Below, one piece after another: positions 48,172 to 60,860 of a DNA stretch of 64,000 bases. Source of the stretch: Chionoecetes opilio (lineage: Eukaryota; Arthropoda; Malacostraca; Decapoda; Majidae); NCBI GenBank assembly GCA_016584305.1, contig JACEEZ010018609.1, positions 55,001 to 119,000 on the forward strand, written 5' to 3'. The notes under the pieces are model-generated. The model did not search any database and was not told where the DNA came from. It saw nothing but the letters and a program-made list of their open reading frames with translations. The translations under genes and the position numbers were made by a program. Within the stretch, counting starts at the first letter, position 1. Each line of letters opens with the position of its first letter.

Positions 48172-48855
48172 CAGGTTGACCATCACTAATCCGGCAATCA
48201 ATATTCCGGTTCCATCAGTTTTCCGGCATGAATTTCGGAGCGCAGTTTCAAATTTCCCGGGTTGGCGCGCCACTGTTTTTGGGAGGCGCCGTTTATGTTT
48301 TGATATTCTTCTTCTTGTGACCTTTTCTGCTTTGTATCGCTTTGTAGGTCGTCTGTCAAGCTCGATCTCGAGCGCTGTACCCAGAATCGGCTGTATGCTC
48401 ACGCTTCTGACAGCAAACGGGCATTCCTTCTCATTTATTTGCCGTAATTGTTAAAATCTGCTGCCGTATAGCCCCATCATGGATTCGGCGAATAAAAGAA
48501 GTGGCGTAAAACGCAAACATCGCTCGTTGTCGATCGCAGAGAAAGTTGAACTGTATAAAAAACTTGATAGTGGTGTGTCTGTGTGAAGTGTTTGTGAACT
48601 GTACGGCATTGGGTCTTCAACAGTCTATGATATAAAAAAACAGAAAGAAAAAGTGCTAAAGTTCTTTACTGACAGTGGATCAAAAAAGCAGATGTTTGTA
48701 AGGAAGTCTGACAGAAGGTAAAAGTTCTGATCAGGACCAAGTGCTCATAACCGGGATTAATCTTCCTGTTTACAAGTGAAGGGACAAAACATCAATAATC
48801 CGGAAATTTCCGGCAGTCCTAAGGTCCCTTGGTTGCCGGATTAGTGATGGGCAAC

Positions 48856-48858
<3 letters not shown>
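48172..48858 (+). mobile_element. Tigger/pogo element B with broken transposase start
   Basis: Ends CAGGTTGACCATCACTAATC and GATTAGTGATGGGCAACCTG are near-exact complements, flanked by TA. A frame from ATG 48479 reads KRKHRSLSIAEKVELYKKL then meets TGA at 48584-48586 and continues in frame as SVCELYGIGSSTVYDIKKQK. This is a CENP-B N-type HTH; the rest of the transposase is deleted. Confidence 0.9.
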
Positions 48859-48949
<91 letters not shown>

Positions 48950-48952
<3 letters not shown>

Positions 48953-49794
48953 GGATGGACCGAATATTCGCATTCACAATTGTGAAAATTTGCATGTTTT
49001 TTCAATATTTGCATTCGCACTCCCACTCGTAGTTGTTTGCGAATATTTTGCCCGAATCAATAAACTTACAAAAATAAGAAAAAAAGTAACAAGTAAACAT
49101 AATTTTTCACAAGCAAACATATAAATAAATTAATAGTTTAGCCGAGCATTAGTTAAAAGAATGGGGTGAGGAGGCGTAGTGGTAGCCAAGGCCATAGTAC
49201 AGCGGACACTACCCATCCTCTACCCTTCAACAGAGTGGCAGCCGCTACTCTCAAGGTCACCGTTACTGAACTCGACTCATTGCCTCGTGCCTCGTACTGC
49301 TGTAAGCATATACGCACTCTTCTGTCACCCACGAGCACAGTCAACATTCATTGAAATAGAACAGTGTTGCAGCAGCCTACTGCGTAATGGCATCCAGTCA
49401 CACCAGTGTGGTTTGGGATTATTACGAGATTATCTCTAGTGACATTGCAAAGTGTAAACTTTGCAATAATAATAATAATTCATGTAAGATATCATGTAAG
49501 TATAATAATAATAATAATTCATGTAAGATATTATCATGTAAGTATTTGTGTAAGAGTACCCGGGTCCTCGTCCCGCAACCTGGAAACTGAAAATTGAATA
49601 GAATTTACTTTAGACATTCATTTTTTCATGGCTGAAATCTGAAAACACATACAAAATACATATTTCAGTTACCTGTATGATATCAAAAATAGTGTATTGC
49701 ATGAAATATTATGTAATATTTGCAATTCGCATTCGCGAATATTAAAGACCAAATATCATTCACGAATACGGAAAGTAGACATTCGGTCCATCAC

Positions 49795-49797
<3 letters not shown>
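48950..49797 (+). mobile_element. hAT element with BED-finger exon remnant
   Basis: Left end CAGGGATGGACCGAATATTC, right end ACATTCGGTCCATCACTA, imperfect inverted repeats. At 49387 a frame starts MASSHTSVVWDYYEIISSDI, then AKCKLC: the aromatic and first Cys-pair signature of a BED zinc finger, as in hAT/ZBED transposases. It then runs into AAT repeats and stops. No DDE core. Confidence 0.8.
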
Positions 49798-49825
<28 letters not shown>

Positions 49826-49829
49826 GAAC

Positions 49830-52800
49830 ATAAAAAATAAAAAATAAATTTCCTCCCCATTCAAAAGGTGGGGTCTCATTCGGGGGAGGGTGGCTCAAAA
49901 CCCAGGGCAGTTCATTTACAAAAAGTTTTCTACATACATTCTTAATATCCTAAGTGTAACATCGAGCAAATTCTATCCAGTAGGACTCCCTTTATCCAGT
50001 ATTCTGGAATCCGACACTTCCCCGTAGTGGCATATTTAATAAAAATATAAATGATAATAAAATAGTTTTCAAAATATTAAAAATTATAAATATGGAATTT
50101 GAAATTCACGCGTGTGGTTGTACAACCACTTGCGCCCGCGTCCTGCATTTACATTGTTATATATGATCATTTTATAAGTGTGATTTTTTGTAAAAAAAAA
50201 ATCCATATTTTTGGGCGTCATAAGACACACTTGACATGTTAGATACATCCAAATTTCGGCGTAGAAAAATAAATTATGGGAAATGTTTTTCATAAAATTA
50301 AGGTCTCAGCACTCATCTATTTTATGAAGATGTTTTTGGGGTGCCTAAGAGACATGTAGATAAGTTTGACCACTTATCATGTGCATATTTATTTTCTAGT
50401 ACAGATACACAAAATGTTTACACTGAAAGCTCACCCACGGTAGTTTTGATGGCTTTGTTTACACGTGCAGTCAACCGTCTCATTGCACTCAAGTGGCTTT
50501 TTGGCAGCTTTTATAGCATGTAATTTATTAATTCATTGATATGGATAAAACATTTCAAACTTATTCAAATTTATTGGTGATAGTATCTAGAATGTTTTCA
50601 GAACTTAACACATTATTAAACTGAAAAACGTGAACAAATTACTGAGTAATTTATATTGTATACAATGCTCAGCCATGTTCCATCTGAAACATTCAAGGCC
50701 AACAGTGTCTCAGTGCGTGCAAATGGATATGCTGGTATTATTGATATACAGCTAATACTGTGTATTTCTAATTGCCAGTTGAATTGATGCTGTAGGTGTT
50801 AGAGGCTTTGTCTTTCAACAGCGTGTCGTAATCCAAGAGTATCTTTTTCATTTTGTATTTGTAACATTATGTTAAATTCAGATCCCTTTTTAGTTTTCTC
50901 TGATCTTCCAAAATCTCTAAGAGGTCTATTTTCTTTTTGTATCCTTTAACAAAGAACAAAAGCTAGGATAGAAGGAAGACTTGAGTAACAGATGTCAAAA
51001 GAAAAAGAAGCAGCTGAAGGCATTGCTTACCACACTAGCAATGACCCCCCCTAGGATTGACTTGAGGCGCCTGTAAGAAAGGAGACAATGAATTAGGATC
51101 CCAGGTGAAATAGCCAAGGGAAGAGTTGACAAGATTGTTAACTAAGGAGACAAAATTGAAGAGGACCTATGAAGTGATACTAAGCGTCAAAGGTCACAAG
51201 AAGAAGAAGGTACAAAGTTGGGAATTCCATGCCGGGTTTTTGTGTTTTTCCATCAGAACGTTTATTATATGTACTTTCATTATATTGTGTGTGTGCAGGC
51301 TTACGAGTGTCCTAATACTGCATCAAAAGCAGGAAAACAGAAAAGAGAAGGAAGCTGAAAAAAGTGAGAACAAGTGTTCAGTGTTTTGGATCATAGTTTT
51401 TGGCACGGGCATCCCTTGGGGCCTATTTCTCCTTCAGAACATTTGCCATATCTAAACAGCATTGTTTGTGCGTGTGCTCGTGAGTGTGGTATTGCTGCAT
51501 GAAAAGCAGTAAAGCGGCAAAAATGAAGGAAAGAATAACATATTAAAGAATAACACCTCTGCCCTTCCACCGGACCCAAAACATCTAGGGAATGTATTTT
51601 CCAACATACAAGGTGCACCCTTGCATAAGATTCACCCATATTTTACAATGAGTTTTTTGTAGAAAAATTTGTTGAGAAAAGTTAATGTTCCATACTAAAT
51701 TCATTGAAAGATGTAAGAAGAATTTTTATTCATTTAGCATGAACATCCTATCCATGTAATGAATGTAGAACATGATACTTGTGACAGAGACCTCACGGGT
51801 GTGTAGAGGCTGCATGCGGGAAAGTAATTGCTATGGGTCCACTGAATTTATTTGCACTCTGATACCCAATACGATTGTAATAGAAGCAGGGAAAGAGTTG
51901 ATACTTTTGAAAAAAATGTAAGAAAATGAAATAAGTGGATTTTATATGCTGGCAAACAATATCACACCATGCCTGTAATTAGAGTTAGCTGTGGTAATTG
52001 TTATACCAGAATAAGTTTGGTAGTTGTTTACTTCTCAATTTCAATATTGACAGTTAGTTTGTCTAATTATTGTAAACCTTCATAAATCAGACAGCCACGG
52101 GTTACTGTGAAGTGCCTGCCTCTCATGTGTTGTCATCTTGATTAATGTTTAGTATTTGAATGAAACCTCAACATGAGTCAATGGAACTTGAAATAACTTG
52201 TGTGAGACAGTCAGCTCCAGCACTGTAGAGATGGAACACAGTTATGAAGTGATGGGACTAGTTTTTTTCATGGCTTCCACTCTGAAATGGCGGTCACTTC
52301 AAGAATGAAATTACCGTTAAAGTGGATATTGACTGTTGATACCTGCCTGTTATGTAGATCAGGTGTGTCCTTATTTTGGCATTGTATTATTATCTAAATT
52401 TATTTATTTATTTTTTGTAAAATTGTAGTTCAATCTTAGTATTGTATTGTTTTAACATGTCCCAGGCTGCTCTGTTGGGTGTCAATGTCTCCATGTTTTT
52501 TGGGAAGAGCTTATGGAAAAACATTATCCAAGGAACCTCAAATATCAGTAGTATTTAAGTTCAGGAATTACTGGGCAAGTTTTGATTTCATATTGCGATT
52601 TCCATGAATTTCTCTAGTTCAGATTGAATGATGTAAAATTTGATTGTATGTGAATTTTCATAAGTAAGCAAATCAAGTGTCTCTAAAGACCAGTCTGCAC
52701 CGTCCACTTGGGGAGTGCACACCAGAATGTTCTTGTGTTTGAAGAAAGTATTCTTGTAATTATGATAAGATGCAGTTTATGCAAATAAGATAAGATGCAG

Positions 52801-52980
52801 TATTCAGAGTTTTCATTTGATGCTTTGTGGTGCAACGAGCAGAAGGGCTTTGTGTGATGGGCACGCACCTCAAGTACCCTGGGGTCATTATTAGCTGTGT
52901 CAAGATTATGTACAAGACATTTAAGGAGGGGATGATTGATGTGTGAAGAAGGCAATCTTCACTACACTCACACACACACA
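49830..52980. other. AT-rich interval, no gene seen
   Basis: About 3.1 kb without a domain-bearing frame. Around 50150-50250 and 51590-51650 are stretches like 'GCATAAGATTCACCC' resembling MITE ends. A short Lys-rich frame at 51126-51230 has no match I recognise. It may be intron of the Tudor gene or intergenic. Confidence 0.5.
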
Positions 52981-52986
52981 CACACA

Positions 52987-53281
52987 CACGGTAGCGGTAC
53001 TCCATAGTGTAATGGTTAGCACGTTCGGTTCACAACCGAGAAATCACAGGTTCAATCCCCGGACGAAGCGGAGAAAGATGGGCGGTCTTTAAAAAACCCG
53101 AGCCCCTGTCCTCCCAGCAGTGAATGGGTATTGGATGTTAGCCGGGGGTTTGTGACCTGCCTCCCGGGGTGGTGGCTTCCCCCAACACTAAGCACTAAGG
53201 AAACTAAATAAGAATGTAGATATGGAGATGGGACCATACGAGTGTAGCTCAGGCCCTGTAAAATACAACTAGGTAAATACA
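52987..53281 (+). mobile_element. tRNA-Val-like SINE, second copy
   Basis: Same head as 11369 (TACTCCATAGTGTAATGGTT, anticodon arm TTCGGTTCACAACCGAG, B box GGTTCAATCCC) and the same body (GAGCCCCTGTCC, TTAGCCGGGGGTTTGTGACC). The tail differs: TGTAGCTCAGGCCCTGTAAA then ACAACTAGGTAAATAC, which equals the 3' end of the LINE at 54100-54388. Confidence 0.88.
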
Positions 53282-53289
53282 CCCATTTC

Positions 53290-53865
53290 CCAATTTATGC
53301 CTTCCTTTAAATCTTTCCTATTCGACCGCTGGCAATCCTCCTGGACCACTTTCTCTGCCAATAAACTTCGCCTGATCAAACCCTCTATCTCTCCGTGGTC
53401 AAATCCTTACCACTCTAATAGACGTTGGGAGACTGCTCTCGCACGCTTACGCATAGGCCATACCAACCTCACACACTCCTATCTCATGTCACGCTCCTCC
53501 CCTACCCTCTGCACACCCTGTCAAGTTCCTCTCACTGTCCAACATGTCCTAATATCCTGCCCCCATCTTACTCCTGCCCGTTCCAGTTCCTTCCCTCATT
53601 TGTCCTCCCTTTCCCGACCTCCCTGTCTTGCGGACATTCTCCCGGAATCCCCCTCCTTCTCCCTGGAAAATTTAACCTCCTTCCTCCAACAAATCCACAT
53701 CTTACATCTGATTAACCATCCTGCTATAACATTCCGTTCTTTCCCCTTCCCTCATCGTTTCACTATTATTCTTTAACCCTGACCCTTTATATGCTTTGCC
53801 ATAGTGCCATATGACCTCTGATGTCTGGCACATTCACCTTTTTAGGCATTAAATCAATCAATCCC
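53290..53865 (+). mobile_element. Jockey-like LINE 3' fragment
   Basis: Frame from 53297 encodes NKLRLIKPSISPW, then RRWETALARLRIGHTNLTHS, then TPCQVPLTVQHVLISCPHL, the post-RNase H segment of Jockey/I-type LINEs. It stops at 53774-53776. The 3' UTR (GCCATAGTGCCATATGACCT...TTTTTAGGCATTAAATCAAT) ends in an AATC-like tail. 5'-truncated. Confidence 0.85.
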
Positions 53866-54062
53866 AATTTATGATCTCCTTCCCCCAACAAATACACGTC
53901 CTTCCTCTGATCTAACCCTACTGCTATAACGTTCCATTCCTTTCCCCTTCCCTCACCGTTTCACTCTTTCTCTGTGACCCCTCCCCTTCATTATGCTTTG
54001 CCATAGTGCCATATGACCTCCGATGTCTGGCACATTTTCCCTTTTTAGCATTAAATCAATTA
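53866..54062 (+). mobile_element. Second 3' end of the same LINE, in tandem
   Basis: Starts within the last coding part (CAACAAATACACGTCCTTCC...) and repeats the same 3' UTR to GCATTAAATCAATTAA. Diverged from the copy just upstream, with stops and small indels. Confidence 0.8.
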
Positions 54063-54099
54063 ACACAGACACACGCACACACACACACACACACACAAG

Positions 54100-54388
54100 A
54101 TGAAGAAAGATGGAAGAAACAGACAATGAGAGACTACTGACTGAAACAAAGAGAAGGTCGATACACAAGAGGACATACAAAACAACTAGGAAAAGGGAGA
54201 TGCCTGAACAACATAAAGAAGTACAGCTTCCCTCATAGAAATGTAGAAGTTTGGAATGGACTAAATGAGGAGGTGATATCGGCACATAATGTGCACCAAT
54301 TGAAAGAAAGACTGGATAAATGTAGATACGGAGACGGGACCACACGAGTGTAGCTCAGGCCCTGTAAAACACAACTAGATAAATACAC
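54100..54388 (+). mobile_element. LINE 3' end (second family)
   Basis: A frame reading roughly KKYSFPHRNVEVWNGLNEEV then HQLKERLDK is a typical LINE reverse-transcriptase C-terminus. The 3' UTR GACGGGACCACACGAGTGTA + GCTCAGGCCCTGTAAAACAC ends ACTAGATAAATACACAC. It shares its end with the SINE at 52987. Confidence 0.75.
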
Positions 54389-55911
54389 ACTCAAGGGGCC
54401 TTAATCAGAGATGTGAAGGTGAAAGCTTTACCTTGACCCTTAACCTTGTAGGTGAAGGCTTATACGTCATCCCCCGTCTGTATGTAGTCAAAGGCTGCAC
54501 ACAAAATGCCAATCACTTGGGCAAATGTCTGGATTTTCTACATTTTCGTCTGCACGCCTTCACAACGCAGCCATAAAGTTTGGCTCTGTTCCCTGCACTA
54601 AAACTCAATAACTGTGGGTAAGATTGATCCAGGAGTGAAGAGTATTGCAACACCACTTACGCCCCAATCAATGAGGCACAAGAATAATTTGGTCTTCAAG
54701 GACGTAATCACAGCCCAAATGCCGTTCAGCCAGATGTGGCGAGCCCAACTGATTTGTATAGCAGTTGGGTGTAAGCTTGCAAGGAAATAGACTGATGTAA
54801 GTATGATAAATATTAACTTTAAGCTGTATATGTAAAGGAAGGGCCTCAAGTTACATGCTTTATGAATACCAATTTGCTAATTATTGAACTTATTGATGAT
54901 ATGATGATAATTATCCTTATGGGCTTTATGCTATTTTCTTATTCTGTCTAAAAGTAACAGGTTTTTAAATTTTTTTATGTCAATGTACCCAGAGGCAGGA
55001 AGGAGTCTTTTGGATTAGAAAAATAAAAACTCAGATTAAGTATAATGTAGAAACAGGTTATTGGTTTGCAGTTTTCAGTCTTAATTGATAAGCTCCGGGT
55101 CTGGCAATCTAGGCCATGATGCAACTATTAAACCTTCCCCGGACAGGAACGAGATGCTCACTGATTTATATTGCAGTGATCAGGAGGAGGAAAGGGACCA
55201 CAAAAACAAGGCGAAGAGGATGATTGCTCCTCCGTCCCCTCCCAGCTTCAGTGGACATCAAGAATCTGCAGCCGTGATGATGTGAGGAGTCAGCAAGGGG
55301 CCGAGACAAGACTCCATCCTCCTCAATCATCAACTCTGTAAGGTAAAATGTAGAATCCCATTGAATACTGTAGTTGCTCTCAGTAAGCATTGTGTCCTTG
55401 TTTCTTTTAAAGTGCATGGATTTACTTTGGGGGTTGTGTAGGGGTTAGCATGCATGGCTCACAACCAAGAGATCCGTGAAGTCCGAGCGAATGCGTCTTT
55501 GATTCCGTCTTGGAGACATTTCGGTTTTCCCCTTTCACGCTATATCCACTGTTCACAAACATCATTTGTTCCTACATGGATATCTGGAAATCATCAGTGA
55601 TATCCACTGACACCTGGTTAATAACAGTGTCAGTCACATTGTCAACCACCTCCTGGAATGCAGGTTACGGTGTTGTTGGGGCACACACAGACGGGCGTCC
55701 ACAGAGCCGCGTCACATCACCAGTCGCCTTTGAAGGGAGGGTTGATGGGTCACGTGTGGGTAAACTTCAGCCACTTGATGATGGAGTTAAGATCTGCACC
55801 CGGCAGGACCAGCACTCGAATAAAATGTCATTCATAAACATAGTTCTGGAACCAATTAAGATTGTTGTAGAATCCTTGACTGTTTGAATGTACGTACTAA
55901 TAACAAAAAGT
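54389..55911. other. No confident gene; one exon-like patch
   Basis: 55177-55340 is GC-richer than its surroundings, follows an acceptor TTATATTGCAG and could encode DQEEERDHKNKAKRMIAPPS... to a TGA at 55283-55285, or be spliced at AAG|GTAAAA near 55340. The phase does not fit directly onto the last Tudor-gene exon. The minus strand at 54598-54849 has a hydrophobic 83-codon frame with no recognised family. Confidence 0.25.
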
Positions 55912-56126
55912 ATTCTAAAATGTTCAAGATGTAGGGATGGCAGAAGGACATAAACAAGACTTGGGATGAATGAAATATACATTACTCATTGCTGCATTCC
56001 ACCAACATACAGTGGTTCTCATACTTCAGTTAGCGGAGGAATGCAGGAATGGGTAATATGTATTTCATCCTTCCCAATTCTTATTTCTGTCCTGTTTCCA
56101 TCCCTACATCTTGAACATTTTAGAAT
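55912..56126. repeat. Long inverted repeat
   Basis: ATTCTAAAATGTTCAAGATG at the left pairs with CATCTTGAACATTTTAGAAT at the right. Pairing continues inward through AGGGATGG.../CCATCCCT, ATGAATGAAATA/TATTTCATCC and GCATTCC/GGAATGC. Arms of about 90 bp with indels and a loop of about 30 bp. MITE-like. Confidence 0.85.
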
Positions 56127-56589
56127 AATAATTTTTGTTACTATAATATATTATTTTTTAAGAATTAGATGTGTGTGCTGAGTTGGCAAGTCTGCTGGGT
56201 GGATTGTAATCGTTCATTCAGTCGACTAGCTCAGTTCATAACCTTCCATCCTTCGCATGGCATTACAAGTCAGTTTTTTGAAATTGTCAAGATTAGAGTA
56301 ATTTTTGCATCCTATTCGTCCCAGATCAGATCGTGGTTCATGAGTTACAGCAACTGGAGAAGAAAGAAAAAAGTAACAATTTTATATTTTTGGATCAGCG
56401 TTTTCTCAGCCTCATTAAAAGTGAGCTGAAATCAGAGGGCAGCTTTGTACTTAAGATAGATGTGGCTATCTGTACACATTTATTTTTGCTGAGTTTTACC
56501 TTTGCCTTAGGTGCTTACTGCCATACTTTTATGTTAAATCAAAACATTTCAACCACCCCATCCCTACATGGCTACTGCAATCTCTGATA

Positions 56590-56890
56590 ATGTGGTACCC
56601 TATATGAAGATAGGAGTAACGTATAGAGACAGACAATGCCTGAACAAAAACTTAGCGATAAGTGTAGATTTAAAAAGGAAATGGGGAAAAACTGGTTCAC
56701 AAATAGGGTGGTAAATGATTGGAATGGACTCGGTCGTCAGGTAGTTAGTGCGGAGTCAATAGGGAGCGTTAAAAGGAGGCTAGATAATTTCATGGATGGG
56801 GATGAAAGGTGGATGTAGGTAGTGTTAAGTGACAGGAACTACCTCGTGTAGGTTTCGCGGCCTCTTGTAGCTTCCTTATTTTCTCATTTT
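56590..56890 (+). mobile_element. LINE 3' end, best-preserved copy
   Basis: Encodes QCLNKNLAISVD-type sequence in one frame and NRVVNDWNGLGRQVVSAESI followed by GSVKRRLDNFMDGDERWM with stop at 56816-56818. The 3' UTR (GGAACTACCTCGTGTAGGTT...CTTGTAGCTTCCTTATTTTC) completes it. Confidence 0.85.
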
Positions 56891-57328
56891 CTTTTGATAA
56901 GTAATAATCAAAACAAGAATAGCAAGATTGGCAGTGCGAAGGAACAGAATGCAATGTTTCAGCACACAAGTAAACATGATCCAGATAGTAACTGCTGTGA
57001 CGGTGGTTATCAAGGCTTGTCATAAATTAAGGCAACCATAGAACAAAATAATATAAAAGTCAATTCATATATTTTTCAGTCAATAATACAGAAAGGTAAG
57101 AGTACTGTTGATACATCGAGGGAGTAACATACATAACTCAAATGAATTAGAGAAAAATTTGTGAGGATGTGAAGGAATGTCAGGAGAGCAAACAAGACTT
57201 AGTGGAAAGATATTAAGTATCATTGTAATATTCAAGGTCATAGAAGGAAGATACATTTGTACAAGTAAGGGAAGATGGAATGCATGTGTCACTGCAAAAT
57301 AGATCATAGTACATTTTGAATTAGAATG

Positions 57329-57546
57329 TATAGTCTATTTTTTTTTTTACGAGGCAAAAATTCCATTCTATCGTAAAGTCTCATCCTTAAAATTATGTCT
57401 ATGTTGACCTGATAATATGGTTAACTATGATAAAATACAACTGAAATTTAGAAGAACCCTAGTATTCCCTTCTCCTGGCATCAAATATCAGTCAGTAAAC
57501 GGCAAGGGGTCAGGATTTTTCACCTCGTTAGAAAAAACAGACTATA
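57329..57546 (-). mobile_element. MITE family TATAGTCTATTTTTT, copy 3 (inverted)
   Basis: Ends TATAGTCTATTTTTTTTTTT and GAAAAAACAGACTATA. The interior is the reverse complement of 32505-32719. Confidence 0.85.
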
Positions 57547-59474
57547 GATTGATAATGTATTTTGTGTATATTTGTAAAGAAGAAATATTCAGTAGGGGTT
57601 AGATGGATATGCTAGATCAGAGAAGCAGGATTACTAAGGATACAAGAGGATTACAGGAAGGATGATGGAAGGCAAACAGCATTGTATTGGGTCAATTTGA
57701 ATGCACTCCTTTTAGAACTGCATTACCATCATGATTTTTGTTGCACGAAAGGGAACTGGACAGATTAATAGTATGTTAAAATAATACATGTGTAACAGCC
57801 GTCGAAGGAACACCGAGGAGAATGGAACCACAAAAAAGAGAAGCACTGTACAATTCATTGCAGAAACTAAGATCAAGTAATAGTTTCCCACCAAAAGCAT
57901 GAACGGGGGCAGTGTTATGCAGTGTGTAGTGACCAGCTATAACTATCTAAAATATAATTTCTTTCAAACTGTACTAACTGAATTGAAGATATAATTATTA
58001 ATAAAAACACTTGAATTAATGCTGGGAAGGGTTGTCACTCAAAATGTTCTGAACCAAGATTCTTAAAAAACTGTTGAGAGGGAGGGATGTGTAAAATGTG
58101 CTGATGGCTTGAAGCATCTGGAACAGGTCAGTGGTAGTGGTAGTGGCAGCGAATCTCATCCTTTACTTGACGTGATACACCAAGTGGTGCACCTAGCTGC
58201 ATATTTTCATCTATAACTCCTAGGCATAAGCTGGTAAAGTAAAGTAAAACGGCAATTACCTTAGAAGTGAAGAAAAAATATTTTCCGAGAGAAAGTGGAA
58301 AACCTATAGTGATTGACTATCATCTAAATGTTGAATATGGCGGCTAAATCAAAACAACCTTTAACCCGCTTGCTGCCACGTCTGTATATATACTGACAAC
58401 CCTCTGATCAGGCTCAGTGATGTCAGTATACACTGACAATTTATATAAATTGCAGGGCCAAATAATTTAGCTTGACATTAATATGGGTTGTGGGTGGTAG
58501 ACCTTCCCCTACGCAGTCGCCTCCAACCCCCCAACCAGCGCCAGGCAGGGGTCAGTCACCTTCCCACTCTCAGGAGGGATGTCCCTGTGCTTCAAGAAAG
58601 CTTCCTGTGCTTGACCACAGAGGAAGTGGGAAGTGTCAGGGAGACTTAAATACCTGTTCACCGTTGTAGTGGTGTAAACAACCTAGTTTGTTTTATGTAT
58701 CTCACAAAAGCTATTTCTTTTGCATCATCTGCATATCAATCATATTTAGATCTCAATGTATTTTAACTGAATAAAAAGTGAAATACAAAATTGCATAAAA
58801 ACGTGCTTCTCAAACACACGCTGCCTCTTGCATATGTATCATGGATACCACAAAACGTGTGCCAACAAATCTTATTACATAGTCATCCCTACACCTCACG
58901 AGACAGGCGTTCCAGCCAAACAAGTTCTTGGGATTAATTGCTATTGGCCAAAAAACTCCAAAACTGCATCAAAAGTCTACAGACCGTGCATAACACATTT
59001 CCCCGATCATCAGTCTTTTAGGTCCCCGTTTTCAACCACAAATGGACAATGTGAGCGATTATGTTATTATATACATTGTTTTCTTCCTGAACAGATAAAA
59101 TAAATTGTTTTCTTCCTTAACAGAAAAAAATAGATAATTCGCCGGCACTGGGGGTGATGCACGGAGGAAAAGTCTTTGGCATTGTGTGGGTTAGCTGAGG
59201 AACCTCCCAAAGGACGGTGACCGGATAAGCCTGGGAAGGGTGACTCCTCTCCCGCCCTTCCTGCATACGGGACAGTTGGGACAACCTTCCAAACTTAGGT
59301 ATGACTTTATTGTATTTCATGTCATGTAGTATTTTTTCCTACTCAACAAGTTGTATTTGGTGGCAAATTCAGTGTTGGCAATGGGGCTGGAAATAATAAC
59401 CCCTAAATATGTGTACTTCAATAGGCGCTGTCATTAACAAAACGCTACAAAGAATGAGGTCCTGGAACCAATTA
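57547..59474. other. No gene seen
   Basis: AT-rich. A GC-richer patch at 58490-58660 and another at 59190-59300 stand out. The latter could be spliced from GTTAG|CTGAGG to AG|GTATGA with an open frame (LRNLPKDGDRISLGRV...), but no family is recognisable and the acceptor is poor. Confidence 0.3.
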
Positions 59475-59720
59475 AGGCCGGTTCCCAGTAGCCCGCTTCT
59501 ACGGCCATCATCATCATTATCGCCATCATCACCGCTTGAGTGATATTTGTGGTAACCGGGCACAGTTTGCACCTCCACTCGAGCGGCCACCGCCGAGCGG
59601 GAGTTGACTTGATTTTAATTTTGTACGGCAGCCTACAGCGTACGGTTGACTTTTTTGTGACGTCAATTGTTGCTCATTGTTGTACGGTGGCCGTACAAGC
59701 GAGCTAGTGGAAACCGGCCT
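59475..59720. mobile_element. PIF/Harbinger-like MITE
   Basis: Ends AGGCCGGTTCCCAGTAGC and GCTAGTGGAAACCGGCCT are inverted repeats flanked by TTA (59472-59474, 59721-59723), the 3-bp duplication typical of PIF/Harbinger. 246 bp, no coding frame. Confidence 0.85.
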
Positions 59721-59854
59721 TTAGTTTGTTATAGCAGATCACCCTTGAATATTTTTGTTATGCAGTGAACTTCTGATTAAGTGTCATTGAAATTTCCATG
59801 CCTGTACACATCAGTTGTGTCTTCACTGACCAATGAATACATTAATCAATATAA

Positions 59855-60860
59855 AAATTTATTTTATTGAATAACAATATCATTGACATATCTATGCCTA
59901 CATAGGATTTTAAGTTGACACACAGTTCTCTACCCACACAAACCCCTCTTTTATATGTACACAATAATACAAGTATTAATTAATCTGATTGCCTTCATAA
60001 AGCGAAATAATAGTGCAATAATTTCCTGTCGAAGAGTGAAATGTACACTATGCCATCTGTGAAATTAAAGCTTCTGGTAGGAGCTCGATCTTAGATGTAC
60101 ATAACATGTAAACATTACACTTAAAGCAATAGTTCATAGAAATCTTAAAAAAACTAAACAAAAGCTCACAACAAGATAACAAATGTAAAGGTTACAGTCT
60201 GTAACTAAGAGGTGTGTTTTGTTTCACCCCAGGCTGGCACACGATATATACAATGATTACTGGAAAATAAACAATAAACACAAATACTTGCTGCATTGCA
60301 AACGTTTACATTGCAAGCTCATCAGCAACTCTGACTGATGTCACAGATGCTACTCTACTGAACCAACAAAAAATATCTTTGTAACAAAAAAATCATACAT
60401 ATATTTATATGTATTATTCATATATTAATATATATTTATATACATTCTAAAAGTCAATATCAGAAAAGTTACACTAATCATTAATGTAAAAGACTGGAAT
60501 AAAGAATTCTCATACCAAGATGTAAAATGATCTTAATTGAGCTGTACATGACGGGACGTTTACTGTGTGCATATGTAAGTTTGCATGCAGGATACATTAG
60601 AATTACAAACCTCTAGTCAATTTGAAAAAGTCCCATACAGATCTAAGTCACACGTACACCAAAACATGCAGACGTGGCCTGGCGTGAAGTACAGTGCACT
60701 CGTGCATTTGGCCAGGCATTGGGCCAAGAAAAAGGTGCTGCCATATGCCAAGTGAAGAACTGATAGAAAATAATGCAATTGGTTCTGGGCAGGTATAACA
60801 ACAGATTTTTCTCCTATGGTTTGCCATTATTTGACTTAAATAATCACACATCCCCTCATA
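59855..60860 (-). other. Possible 3' UTR of a minus-strand gene
   Basis: On the minus strand the AT-rich sequence ends with two overlapping AATAAA signals (complement of 59858-59868) followed by a T/G-containing stretch, and holds no recognisable transposon. The corresponding coding exons were not found up to 64000, so they would lie beyond the window. Weak inference. Confidence 0.25.

Noticed and set aside
54598..54849. Minus-strand hydrophobic frame that looks like a membrane protein
   Set aside because: No recognised family, no splice partners and no promoter or polyadenylation context; kept only as a note.
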